Source: Notolepis coatsorum (taxonomy: Eukaryota; Chordata; Actinopteri; Aulopiformes; Paralepididae). From it: 64,000 nucleotides of DNA. Each line of letters opens with the position of its first letter. Within the stretch, counting starts at the first letter, position 1. The stretch is taken from assembly GCA_963971535.1 (NCBI GenBank), contig OZ020598.1, positions 90,062,021 to 90,126,020 on the forward strand. Direction: 5' to 3'. Shown here piece by piece: positions 32,481-41,831 of the stretch. The position numbers and the translations under genes are program-made. The notes below the pieces were generated by a model. It searched no databases. It saw only the letters and a list, made by a program, of their open reading frames with translations, and had not been told where the DNA came from.

Positions 32481-33509
32481 ATGGCAGACCAACTTTGTAA
32501 ACTGTTTGTTGGTGGACTGAACGTGGACACGGACGACGGCGGCCTGCGCAAACATTTCAAGCAATTCGGTAGTTTAACCGACTGCGTGGTCGTCGTGAAC
32601 AAGCAGCTGCAGAGGTCCCGCTGCTTCGGCTTCGTCACCTACACCTCGGGCGACGAGGCCGACGCGGCAATGGCGGCCAGGCCGCATGTCGTCGACGGCA
32701 CCACCGTGAAGCTGAAGTGGGCCGTGGCGTGGGAGGACGCCAACAAGCCTGAGGCGCTCGCCAAGGTGAAGAAAATATTCGTCGGCGGCTTGAAGGACGA
32801 CATCGAGGAGGAGGACCTCAAGGAGTATTTCGCGCAGTTCGGCGAGATCGAAAAGAGCGAGGTGATCTCCGAGAAGGAGAGCATGAGGAAGCGAGGCTTC
32901 GGCTTTGTCCACTTCACCGACAACGACTCGGCCGACAAGTCGGTGGTGGTGAAGTACCACACCATCAAGGGCCACAAGGTGGAGGTGAAGAAGGCCCTCA
33001 CCAAGCAGGAGATGCAGGCGTCGGGTCGCAGCGGCGGCATGATGATGAGGGGGGGAAGGGGAGGAGGAGGAGGAGGAGGAGGGATGAGGGGCATGCGAGG
33101 GAATCAAAATGGCTTCGGCGGTGGCGGCAGAGGAGGCTACAACAGCTATGATGGCGGCTACGGCGGCGGCGGGTACGGTGGCGGAGGAGGATACGGCGGA
33201 GGCGCGAGCTACGGAGGAAACGGTGAAGGCGCGAGCTATGGTGGTGGCGGTGGATACGGAGGAGGCACGAGCTACGGAGGCGGCGGCTACGGTGGCGAGC
33301 AGATAGCGGCAGGCTATGGCGGCGGAAACGGCTACAGCGGCAGTGACTTTGGCAGCGGTTACGGCGCGCAGCCTAGCGGCTACGGCCCCATGAAGAGCGC
33401 CACGCCTAGCAGCGGTTACGGCGCGCAGAGGAGCGCCACGCCCTACACCCGGGGTGGCGGAGGAGGCGGCGGCTACCAGAGAGGTGGCGGCTACAGCGGC
33501 GGTTACTAA
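32481..33509 (+). CDS. hnrnpa0: Heterogeneous nuclear ribonucleoprotein A0-like, intronless
   Basis: The product is a 342-residue nuclear RNA-binding protein of the hnRNP A/B family, which binds AU-rich and other mRNA elements. RRM1 has RNP2 LFVGGL (8-13) and RNP1 RCFGFVTY (47-54). RRM2 has IFVGGL (99-104) and RGFGFVHF (138-145). From about residue 182 a Gly/Tyr/Ser-rich low-complexity tail (GGYGGG repeats) carries SGYGPMKS, typical of hnRNP A0. A single uninterrupted exon fits HNRNPA0, which is intronless in vertebrates, so a retrocopy cannot be told apart by structure. The ATG follows an A-rich leader and is the first in the transcript predicted from the TATA box. One oddity is the inter-RRM linker, where the strongly conserved KRAVSRED of hnRNP A proteins reads KWAVAWED: two Arg are Trp and the Ser phosphorylated by MAPKAPK2 in human A0 is Ala. 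GC-rich third positions and the open frame argue for a functional gene. Confidence 0.9.
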   Translation: MADQLCKLFVGGLNVDTDDGGLRKHFKQFGSLTDCVVVVNKQLQRSRCFGFVTYTSGDEADAAMAARPHVVDGTTVKLKWAVAWEDANKPEALAKVKKIFVGGLKDDIEEEDLKEYFAQFGEIEKSEVISEKESMRKRGFGFVHFTDNDSADKSVVVKYHTIKGHKVEVKKALTKQEMQASGRSGGMMMRGGRGGGGGGGGMRGMRGNQNGFGGGGRGGYNSYDGGYGGGGYGGGGGYGGGASYGGNGEGASYGGGGGYGGGTSYGGGGYGGEQIAAGYGGGNGYSGSDFGSGYGAQPSGYGPMKSATPSSGYGAQRSATPYTRGGGGGGGYQRGGGYSGGY

Positions 33510-34260
33510 AATCAAAATGGCGGTCACCATTTCGACGACCGTTAGCGAACAGCCACAACCTTCCGGAACATTCTAGAACATCGAACATCCTGGCATTACA
33601 TCAAGATGTCTGATAGTGGCAGCCAGTCCAAGACGGTGGTGGAGGAGGAGACAACATCCGTGGCAGAGGGAGTTGGAAGAGGCGTGTAGCTGTCGTTTGT
33701 ATTAAGAGTTGAATCTGCTTTTTATTTGCGTACATTCTAGTTTTTTTTGTTTTGTTTGAAACTAGTCCATGTAGGATTGTTTTTGTTTGAAACTATTCTC
33801 TATATATGATTATTTTTCCCTTTTGCATTTTAAGCAAGTAGTAAAGAATTTTTTTTCCTTAAGTAAGATTGATGTGTTTTACTTTTATGGGGATGAGGAA
33901 CGCATGTGCTATGGATTTCAATTTTTATCTTAGAGCTATGTCTTCACTGATTACATACGTTTGTATAAGTATCCATAGGTCTTTAGTAAAGGCAGGAGAG
34001 ATGCTGCGGGATTAAAGCAGTTTCATTGTTCCTTCCCACGTGTTATGTACAAATCAACGTCAGTAATTTCCCCTCCCCCACCACAAGTACACATAGTGTC
34101 TTCATCAGCCTAAATATTGTTCATTTTTTCATTTACTTACAGCAATCTCATGTATTGTATACTTTAATAATGTCTGAAGATCAAAACTTACAATTGTTCA
34201 AAAGCATTTTGGTATGCATATGTATGTTCATTTTAAATAAAACGTTATTCAAACTTAGTT
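33510..34260 (+). other. Probable 3' UTR of hnrnpa0-like
   Basis: T-rich sequence follows the stop at 33507-33509. An AATAAA hexamer lies at 34236-34241. A heat-shock-type inverted repeat lies at 33561-33578. A 27-codon ATG frame (33606-33689) is present, with no known match. Confidence 0.55.
33561..33578. promoter_or_regulatory. Four-unit heat-shock-type element downstream of hnrnpa0-like, inverted relative to the upstream array
   Basis: TTCCGGAACATTCTAGAA contains four alternating perfect TTC/GAA pentamers. 33566-33586 is the exact reverse complement of 32306-32326 (21 bp), so the coding region is bracketed by an inverted repeat. Confidence 0.75.
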
Positions 34261-35454
34261 ATTACTTAGTTATTTTACTCATTTAACCAGGTTGCCTTCA
34301 GTTGTTCCCACAGGTCTTAAAGTGATTTATGACTCCTCATCTTCTCTAGTTGGCATCCTTACCCTTGTTTAACCCCTTTCTCAGGTGGGTGAAATGGTTA
34401 CAGAACCGGATGTAGTCTACCCACAGCCAATGCATGTAGGCTTTGGAGGGTTTGCCTTGTTTTTTTTAATCAAAGTAATTGTGGTTTCTAGTCCTTTTGT
34501 ACATCTCTTAATAACCCTGGCTTTTTTTTTTTTTACATATTCACATATTGTGGACTTTGAGGCCTGCTCATTATCTTTGATTATTCCTACATTTAAGTGT
34601 TCTTACTCTTATCCCAGTAGGCTATCCCAGCCAAAATAGCCGTAGCAGTTTGTTTGTAGGCTACACTACAGGACCCTGTTGAGTTACCTGGGGTCGATTG
34701 TAATAGGAGTCTGAAATATCTCTTTAGGATATCCACATCCAGCAAACTAGGTATGTAAATCAACCTGTCTTCACTATGTGTTGGTCAACCATGTATGGCA
34801 TTTAATTATTTTGTGATGGTACACAAGTGTACTGTGACATTTTATCTTTACAAAAGTCTTGCTTTTATTTATAGTTGCTCATTCATAGATTTTTCAATGC
34901 GTCTCAATATCTAACTAATATTTAAACAAAAAGGGGGGTGGTTCGGTCCTTGATCATTAATTTAAAGGGGTGGAGGGATACCCAACGTCTGTTCCTTCAT
35001 TGTAAGTGAAATACTGGAATGGTACATTGGCGTCTCCCTCCAGGCAACCTTCACCTGCCCAGTGTCTCATTCTGTTCCTTCTTCCTGTTTCTCCTCCAGG
35101 TTGCTATGGTAACCTGGGTGCCAGGGCATCACCCCGCTAAGGACGGGTGTGTGACTCCATGCCGTCCGGGGTGACCAGAGAGGTGGTCATAAGCCCACAC
35201 CCTCCTCCTCAGGTGATGTCAGATTCCAGGAAGGATTCACCCGTTTGTTCGTTGTGATGTCGAAAAGTTTTTAATGCAGTGTCTGAATGCTCATGCATAA
35301 ATGGCACATGACACTTGTCTAATGTTTGTAATGCAACTTAAAGTGTCTTTATTAAGTAAGATATTAAGTGAACTTTAATTCACTTAATAATTTCTCACCT
35401 AAAGCATTAAATGTGAGTTTATTTGTATCCCTTCCAGTATACAGCAATCTCAAT
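34261..35454. other. Intergenic sequence; one RFX X-box-like palindrome
   Basis: No gene is supported. GTTGCTATGGTAAC at 35100-35113 is a perfect fit to the palindromic RFX X-box type (GTTGCnATGGnAAC), but no promoter is seen near it. A small palindrome of ATTAAGTGAA type lies at 35361-35386. Confidence 0.4.
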
Positions 35455-35566
35455 CCCCGCCCTCTTTTCTTGATCCTCCAATCACAACTGTTTCCTTCCT
35501 CAGACAAACAGTTTGAAGAAGGCAACAGTTGTGATTGGAGCATCAATAAATGGGGGAGGGGCTTGT
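35455..35566. mobile_element. Small foldback element (CCAATCACAACTGTT family)
   Basis: TGATCCTCCAATCACAACTG at about 35471-35490 pairs with CAACAGTTGTGATTGGAGCA at 35523-35542. Outer blocks CCCCGCCCTC and GGGGGAGGGG also pair. A related remnant lies near 16101. Confidence 0.65.
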
Positions 35567-35605
35567 AAATGGTAATGAGTTGTATCCCTGTTGCCTAAAC
35601 CCGAA

Positions 35606-35875
35606 TGTAGTGGGAAGGTCAATAACTTGGTCATGACGACAAGGTCCTCTCTTTAGCCTTTGGCGTGGTTTATTATTTCACATATCATTATGCACCATGA
35701 GACGTTCTCTCTGTGAGAGGCGACGGAGGAAGAGACAGAGGGGGAGGTAACATTCCCTTATATACCTCTTACCTGACGTCAGCTCCAATAGCTACATCTC
35801 CTTGCGCCTATAGCGCCCTCTTGTGGAAACAGTTAAGCAGTTACATGCAATCATATATAACTCATAAACTCAACA
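35606..35875 (-). repeat. Copia 3' LTR
   Basis: Bounded TGTAGTGGG...CTCAACA on the plus strand (minus strand TGTTGAG ... CTACA). Contains the shared CCTATAGCGCCCTCTTGTGG block. The element's polypurine tract CATAAGTGGGAG (minus strand) adjoins it. Confidence 0.82.
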
Positions 35876-35996
35876 CTCCCACTTATGGCTGACGTGTATA
35901 CTGTACAACTTTTCCAAAAACAACTTTCAAAGAAAATAATACAGTTCAGAACATCAAAAAGAATATGGCAGTCAATATTACATAACAGGCAATATT

Positions 35997-36719
35997 TTAC
36001 ACACCAAACATGACCTCTGCAAATCTTCTCAATTTCAGTTTGGAGACAGGCTTGGTCATAGCATCTGCAACCATGTCGTCTGTAGGACAATAAACAAGTG
36101 TCATCCTTTCTTCTCTGATGACAGATCTGATGAAGTGATATTTTATATCCACATGTTTACACCTCTGTCGGCACACAGGGTTTCTAGAGAGTGCAATGGT
36201 TCCCTGGTTGTCTTCATAAACAACAGTTTTCTTATATACATAGGTATCCATTCCTTCGAGCAGTTGTTCTAGATAAATACATTCCTGTATTGTCATAGCT
36301 AGAGCCATGTATTCGGCTTCACAAGTTGATAGTGCCACTGTGGGCTGCTTCTTTGTTTTCCACGAAACCAGTGAGCTGTTTGTGTTCAAACTCACACAAT
36401 ACGCCCAGTCTGCATCACTGTAGGCTTTAAGCCCTAAGCCCTCGCTGCTCTTTCTGAAACAAAGCTGTTTATCTGCTGTACCTTTGAGATAACGAAAAAC
36501 AAGTTTTGCTGTAATCCAGTGCTCCTCTGTGGGGTCAGCAAAATGCTGTGACAATTTACTCACTACAAAACATAGGTCAGGGCGAGTACATGTTGTCAAA
36601 TAAATGAGGCTACCTACAGCTTCTCTGTACATTTTTACATCTGTCAATTTCTGAGCATCCTCTTGGTAGTAGTTTTTGATCACATGGTGTTTCCCTTGTC
36701 CTACATTCTTGCATGTCAA
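35997..36719 (-). pseudogene. Copia RT C-terminus and RNase H
   Basis: An open frame of 240 codons holds the RT connection block (GSLIYLTTCTRPDLCFVVSK) and RNase H with its acidic residues: YSDADWAYC (Asp), STCEAEYMAL (Glu), VYEDNQGTIA (Asp) and KHVDIKYHFIR (Asp). This is the best-preserved part. It joins by a frameshift near 36700 to the preceding RT piece (36894-36610). Confidence 0.85.
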
Positions 36720-37458
36720 AACGTTTCAGGATCTTTTCCACATATCTCTTCTGGGATATTTTTACACAACTGGCAGACTGTTCGAAGTCCATGCCTAGAA
36801 AATGCTTTAACCTGCCTAGGAATCTGGTGGAGAGCATACTTTTCACCTGCTCTAGGTTTCTAGTGTTGTCTGCTGCGATGATCAAATCATCCACTTCGGT
36901 ATTTAAACATAGAATCCACTTCTGTATTTAAACATGGAATCCACTCCTGTATTTAAACATGGAATCCACTCCTTCTGTATTTAAACATGGAGTACTCTCC
37001 TCCTGTATTTAAACATGTAGCTACCCTCCTTCTGTATTTAAACATGTAGCTACCCTCCTTCTGTATTTAAACATGGAGTACCCTCCTGTATTTAAACATT
37101 TAGCTACAAACCTGGCTTTGTACTTGTCGTGGCCTTCAATACCCTCCTTGATTGAGTACACCCATTTTCCTCCCACTGTCTGTCTGCCCTCTGGTAACTT
37201 GGTTAGAGTAAAGGTGTGGTTGTCCTCTAGGGACCTCATCTCCTCATCCATTGCTCTTTCCCATTTCCTTGATTCAGGGGACACCATCGCCTCTTTAAAG
37301 GTCTGAGGTACTCCACTCACTACTCTGTAGCAGTAATCAATGCTGGTAAGTGTACTGTCATCCTCGTCACTTCCTCTCCGGGCATAGTCTTTCAGATACT
37401 TTGGGGGTTTGTGTTCCCGTGAGGGATACCTCCCACTGCATGAGGCACGTGACGTCAC
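36610..37458 (-). pseudogene. Copia RT, core deleted and replaced by tandem repeats
   Basis: The RT entry (WERAMDEEMRSLEDNHTFTL, VGGKWVYSIKEG, YKARFVAK) is at about 37330-37100. The sequence then runs into the minisatellite (36893-37112). It picks up again at VDDLIIAADNTRNLEQVKSM, just at the catalytic YVDD box. The intervening palm region is absent. Confidence 0.82.
36893..37112. repeat. Minisatellite (GTATTTAAACATG units, 25-29 bp, 8 copies) inside copia RT
   Basis: The units GTATTTAAACAT(G/A)(G/T)A are followed by ATCCACTCCT or GCTACCCTCCTTCT. The seed matches the local RT codons around VAKCLNT, so the array grew from the element's own sequence. Confidence 0.88.
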
Positions 37459-38802
37459 CCTCGGGTGCTCCTCGTCATCATCCTCTGGGGGTTGCTGACT
37501 GTCTGCACGACTGTGCTAAGTACACTAGGCTGAGGTGTCTCTATTTCTTCACACCTTTCTCTGGAGTCCAGCTCTGGCTCCTCTGTCTGTGTCTCGTTCT
37601 CACATGTCGTCTTTGTGACAAATTTGACTAGCCTGTGTTTTTGCACTTTCCCTTTACCGGGATAATAGACTAGGAAAGCGGGGCTTCCTTTGTCGTGCCC
37701 TACAAAGAGTCCTTTTTCACATCTGGACTCAAGCTTTCCTCTGTCCTGCTGGTAAGCATAACACACTGATCCAAATGCGTGCATTCTAGCTAGATTACAT
37801 TTCTTTCCTGTCAGTGCTGTATACGGGGTGGTGCCCGTGTGCTTATTAAAACACCTGTTTCTGGTGTAAGCGGCTTCTTGCACTGCATAATGCCATAGAC
37901 TCTTAGGTAAGTTACCAGCTATTAGCTTACACCTAGCCATTTCGAAAAGAGTACGTCCTTCCCTCTCTGCCACCCCGTTCTGGTGTGGGGAGTACGGACA
38001 TGACGTCTCGTGTCTTATCTTGTTCCTTCTCAACAGTGATTGGAAAGTTCCGTTGTCGGACCTCAAGCATCTTGTTGCCATAAGGGGCTACGTCTGCCAG
38101 GAATTTATCCGTGGCCTGGAGTGTGTCACTCTTTGCTTTGAGAAAGTAAACAAACACTGCCCCTGTACACACATCTGTAAAAGACTGTACATATCTAAAG
38201 CCACCTATGGACTCGTTGCTTACTGAACCGGCTAGATCTGTGTTAACTAGCGCAAGTGGTACCTTTACTTTTTCTGTGGGACTTCTGTTTCTCGATTGAG
38301 TGAACTTCCCCTTTATGCACACTTCACATTCTTTGTCAGGTCTACGCTTTTCACCTTTAATGTGCATGCCTTCTGTCACTGCTTGCAGTTTCAGTAAATC
38401 CTCGTAATTACAATGACCCATGATCTCATGCCATGTCTGAATATCATGACTGACAGTCACATTACACATATCATTATTATTACACTTGTCGTTGTCATTA
38501 CACTCTGTTTGTAGATAATACATTCTCTTGTACACCTCTATGTTAAATCGCATACCGTCAGGCTCTACAAAAACATATTTACCTTCATTGAAGAACACTT
38601 TGGCACCGTTCGCAGTAGCAGATTTTACAGAGAATAGTTCTTGTGGGAACGAGGGTATGTAGAGAGCGTTCTTTAACACTCCCTTGCGCCAACCCGTAAG
38701 TGCGCTTCCCGTCTGCCAGCTCCATGCTGTGTCTCTCCGGCTCGAATGTGTTCTCAAAGTTCTTGAATCGATTCCTGTCGTTGATGATGTGGGACGACGC
38801 AC
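37455..38802 (-). pseudogene. Copia protease and integrase, frameshifted
   Basis: A protease active-site block (TGASSHIINDRN) near 38790 lies out of frame with what follows. LYIPSFPQELFSVKSA leads into the GAG-pre-integrase zinc domain (WHEIMGHCNYEDL, ECEVCIKGKF: H..H..C..C). The catalytic core has LVNTDLAG (Asp), RSDNGTFQ (Asp, in a second frame after a shift near 38075) and QNGVAEREG (Glu). So the D,D,E triad is still readable, but across two frames. Confidence 0.82.
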
Positions 38803-39802
38803 CTGTGTCCCTTCAGTCCCTTCCTTTGGGCCTGCTGCTGCTGCGTTGGCTGGGTGACGTACGCTGTCTGCGCCTCGAAGATGAAGTCCTCTCGTCTCGC
38901 TACTCTCCGGGCGTCGTCTCGACTTGTCTCAAGTCCACCGTCGTCGCCATCTTGTCCACAGCCGCCATCTTGTCCACAGCCGCCATCTTGTCCATGCGCG
39001 TACCGTGCGCTCTGGTCGCGTTTCTTTCTACACACTTTGTCTGTGTGCCCTGTGGATTTGCAGAAGCTACACCAAACAGTCTTTGTGCAGTTATCTTTCC
39101 GGTGCCCTTTTTCTCTGCATCGCCAACCACTTCGGTGCCCTTTTTCTCCGTCGTGGGCCTGGTCTTCTCTCTCGGTGCCGCCCGGGCCTTCAGCACCCTC
39201 TCTCCCGCCTCCGCGGCGACTGGGTGGGTGTCTTCTGAGGCCTCAAAGTTCTGCAACATGGCCTTGAACTCTCCCAGCGACATGTCCGCTGAACCGTGTG
39301 TCACCACTAGTGTGAGCGGTTTGTACAGCTCCGGTAGTCCTCTCATAACCATCGCCATTAGTCCATCGCTTGGTGCTTCTCCTGCACTCTTAAGCGCCGT
39401 AATGATCTGCTCAGCTCTGATGACGTATTCGGTCACAGTCTCGGTGTGCGCCTTCTTCAGCGCGGTTAGTGTTATGTAGAGGGATACGATTCGGGGTCTT
39501 CCCCGTCCGATATAATGTTCTCTCAACACTTTCAGGCTCTCTCTGCCTTTGTCCTTAGTGTCACGGAATATCAGCCCCAAGCTTGAGTCGTCTAGCAGTG
39601 GTGCTAACTCACAGTATGCGTCGGCATTTTGCTTGGTGTCCAGGGCTAGCGCTTCCGCCGTTAGTGGTCCTGTGGGGGCCGTCAAGATCGCTGTCTTCAG
39701 TCCCACACTGTGCATGCAGCACAACATTCGCTCTTCCCAGAGCTCATAGTCCTCTGCTCTTCCGTTGAACGAGGGCCATTTGCTCTTCCCTTTGGTCGCC
39801 AT
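38754..39802 (-). pseudogene. Copia gag with zinc knuckle in a shifted frame
   Basis: The frame from 39802 (MATKGKSKWPSFNGRAEDYE...) is a copia-type gag (UBN2/DUF4219-like) with GLPELYKPLTLVV and a Lys/Arg-rich end. The CCHC knuckle WCSFCKSTGHTDKVC lies in another frame near 39060, so a frameshift separates them. It is followed by a short CGQDGG triplicate repeat (about 38940-38995). Confidence 0.82.
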
Positions 39803-39929
39803 CCTCTTTTGATGGTAGGCGTAGCTTTAGCTCCCATTAGCTTAGCTTTAGCCACACGGTGCTCCCGGTGCTAAACTAGCCTATACTTTAGCTAAACTTG
39901 CTACCCTTATTATTTTGCCCCTGCGTGAT

Positions 39930-39943
39930 CTGGGCCCATAACC
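39930..39943 (-). other. Primer binding site of half-tRNA type (initiator tRNA-Met anticodon arm)
   Basis: CTGGGCCCATAACC on the plus strand, flush with the LTR at 39944, equals the anticodon stem-loop segment (CAU anticodon) of eukaryotic initiator tRNA-Met. The minus-strand element therefore carries its complement. This is the priming mode known for Drosophila copia, in which a cleaved tRNA half primes reverse transcription. Confidence 0.88.
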
Positions 39944-40219
39944 TGTTGACAAAGTCACTTATGGGGCGACAATAACTTGGTCATGACAACAAGGTCCTCT
40001 CACTTCAGCCCTTAATCGGCGTGGTTTATTATCACATTGCACATTAGTACATGAGACCTTCTCTCTGTGAGAGGTAGGTGGGAAGAGACAGAGAGGGAGG
40101 GAACATTCCCTTAAATACCCTCTTACCTGGCGCCAGCGTCAATAGCTCCGCCTATAGCGCCCTCTAGTGGAAACAGTTAGACAGTTACATGCAATCGTAT
40201 ACATCACATAACTTTAACA
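39944..40219 (-). repeat. Copia 5' LTR (276 bp)
   Basis: Bounded TGTTGACAAAG...CTTTAACA on the plus strand. It is almost identical to the LTR parts of the truncated copy at 19752-20576, and less similar to the 3' LTR of its own element. Confidence 0.85.
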
Positions 40220-40389
40220 ACACATGTCCCTGATCTTAGAACGGGTTACAGGTCCCACTCCACAGCACTCTCTCTTTGCCATAAAATGTTCTAGAGGCAC
40301 TTCACCAAAAAACACATTATCCCAAATCCCAGACAGTTATTGGGTGTTTGAACATGTCCTCCATGCCTCATTTACTATTTCATTGCGTT

Positions 40390-40530
40390 AAGTTAAGTTG
40401 TACTTTATTGTCCCCATGGGGAGATTTGTCCTCTGCATTTGACCCATCGTAACGGCTCACAGTGAGCGGCCCCCGCGCAGCACCGGGCAACCAGCTCCAG
40501 TTGTAATGCTCGGTCAATTGAGCTTTAATT
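40390..40530. mobile_element. LINE 3' end fragment
   Basis: TTGTACTTTATTGTCCCCAT...GGGGAGATTTGTCCTCTGCA followed by TTTGACCCATC is a common teleost LINE 3' UTR. No coding part is seen. Confidence 0.5.
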
Positions 40531-40540
40531 AGGATAGCAT

Positions 40541-40543
40541 CAC

Positions 40544-40595
<52 letters not shown>

Positions 40596-40830
40596 TCATT
40601 TCATTTTAATATGCAACAACAAACAAACAACAAGTACAGATATAGCCTTAAGCCATTCAAATAATAAATGTATAGAATAACTCAAAAACTAAAAACACAA
40701 AAGCCAAACAATTATTTTTTGTCATTACATATTTGAGTTCGAAGAAGTATGCACTTATTTAATCCCACCCCTTTTACTCAAATCATACTTTACTAATTCA
40801 TAACTACCTGTTCTCTTTATTGTCAGACTT
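40541..40830 (-). mobile_element. (TTGA)n tract and LINE-like 3' UTR
   Basis: A GATT tetranucleotide array (40541-40592) is followed by TTTCATTTCATTTTAATATG and a stretch with TATGCACTTATTTAATCCCA, which has the look of a minus-strand LINE 3' UTR. No frame is preserved. Confidence 0.5.
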
Positions 40831-40896
40831 ATAATGAAAAAATGAACTTAGTTAACACTTTTTTTTTATGAATTCCTTATTATTATTTGCCAAAAC

Positions 40897-41128
40897 TGTA
40901 GGTTTCTCTAGCCGTTTTATATACATATATACAACTAAATAATACCTACATATGCACATATATACATACATACACATACATAGGCCTACACATATACATT
41001 ATAGCATTAGTATAAGGATTCAGTGTCACTGGAGGAAATATATATGTGTATGTATGTATGTATATATGTGCATATGTAGGTATTATTTAGTTGTATATAT
41101 GTATATAAAACGGCTAGAGAAACCTACA
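40897..41128. repeat. Near-perfect 232-bp palindrome with ~84-bp arms
   Basis: The left arm starts TGTAGGTTTCTCTAGCCGTT at 40897 and the right arm ends AACGGCTAGAGAAACCTACA at 41128. The arms pair without visible mismatch for about 84 bp, around a ~60-bp AT-rich loop with TACATACA repeats. No target duplication is seen. It could be a MITE, or give a long hairpin RNA if transcribed. Confidence 0.85.
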
Positions 41129-41494
41129 TAATATATTCATATATGCTCAATAACTGTCAAGCTAAATGAATGTGTGAAAACTGTTTTGGGATATGCCAAT
41201 GCGTGAGATTATGTGCATAATAAATCAGTATGGTTTTAGTTTCTTAAACAAGTTTTTTCTTTAAGCTGAGTTCTTGCACCCAAATGAGGTGTATGTTTTA
41301 TTGCTAACAGGTCTGAACCAAAAGTGTAATCTCATGTGGGTACTCACACAAACATTCTATGTCACAAAGTCAGCACCCCATTTGTTGTGTATGGAACAGA
41401 ATGTTTTCTAGCTTTTGTGCATGTTCACAAATACCGCCTGTACTGCCCTGGGGGTAGTAGTAACATCTGTGAATCCTTTCAAATGGCTGGCATT
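41129..41494. mobile_element. Intergenic sequence ending in half of a piggyBac-like MITE
   Basis: 41340-41499 resembles the right arm of the MITE at 7035-7299 (CATGTTCACAAATACCGCCT, GGCTGGCATTCCCCT), followed by TTAA at 41500-41503. The left half is not found. Confidence 0.55.
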
Positions 41495-41499
41495 CCCCT

Positions 41500-41830
41500 T
41501 TAAATGGATGTAGGAGTTTCTGGTCCGACGGAATAATTTATTATTAGCAGGAATAAGGAAAAGCCTTAACCTTAGTTAACTAAAACCTCTGGGAGGTAAT
41601 TGTGGGAAAATGACTAAATAAAATTGACTACTGACTACCAAATTTGATCCTCTTGTTAAATGGGATTTGGGGAGAAATGTGGTAGGGAAAAAGCATACAT
41701 TTACCTGTATGCCTTCCCAGCCCCCTTATTAAAGCTGAACAAACCACCCCACTGTTCACAGAGCATTCTATAATCTTAGTCATCCCTTTGTTGAGGTTCT
41801 CCTCCTTGAGGTCTATTGAGAAACAATAAT
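41500..41830. other. Intergenic, nothing recognised
   Basis: AT-rich unique sequence without a supported feature. Confidence 0.5.
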
Positions 41831-41831
41831 A

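Larger units (their letters stand above)
35606..40219 (-). mobile_element. Ty1/copia retrotransposon, full-length but degraded, mismatched LTRs
   Basis: On the minus strand the order is 5' LTR (39944-40219), primer site, gag, protease, integrase, RT, RNase H, polypurine tract (about 35876-35890) and 3' LTR (35606-35875). This gene order, with integrase before RT, defines Ty1/copia. The two LTRs differ clearly (many substitutions and indels), and no matching 5-bp duplication is found (CCGAA at the left, ACACA at the right). The 5' LTR is instead close to the LTR of the truncated copy at 19752. The internal region has several frameshifts and a minisatellite in place of the RT core. Confidence 0.9.

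Noticed and set aside
32574-33530. 318-codon minus-strand open frame opposite hnrnpa0-like
   Set aside because: It is a shadow of the GC-rich, Gly-codon-rich sense frame, and its composition (Ala/Val/Leu/Arg) follows from that.
33606-33689. 27-codon open frame downstream of hnrnpa0-like
   Set aside because: It is short, without homology, and lies in the probable 3' UTR.
35100-35113. RFX X-box marking a ciliary gene promoter
   Set aside because: The motif is a good match, but no adjacent first exon or transcript signal is visible.
38700-39479. 259-codon plus-strand open frame
   Set aside because: It is antisense to copia gag, where the real domain signatures lie.
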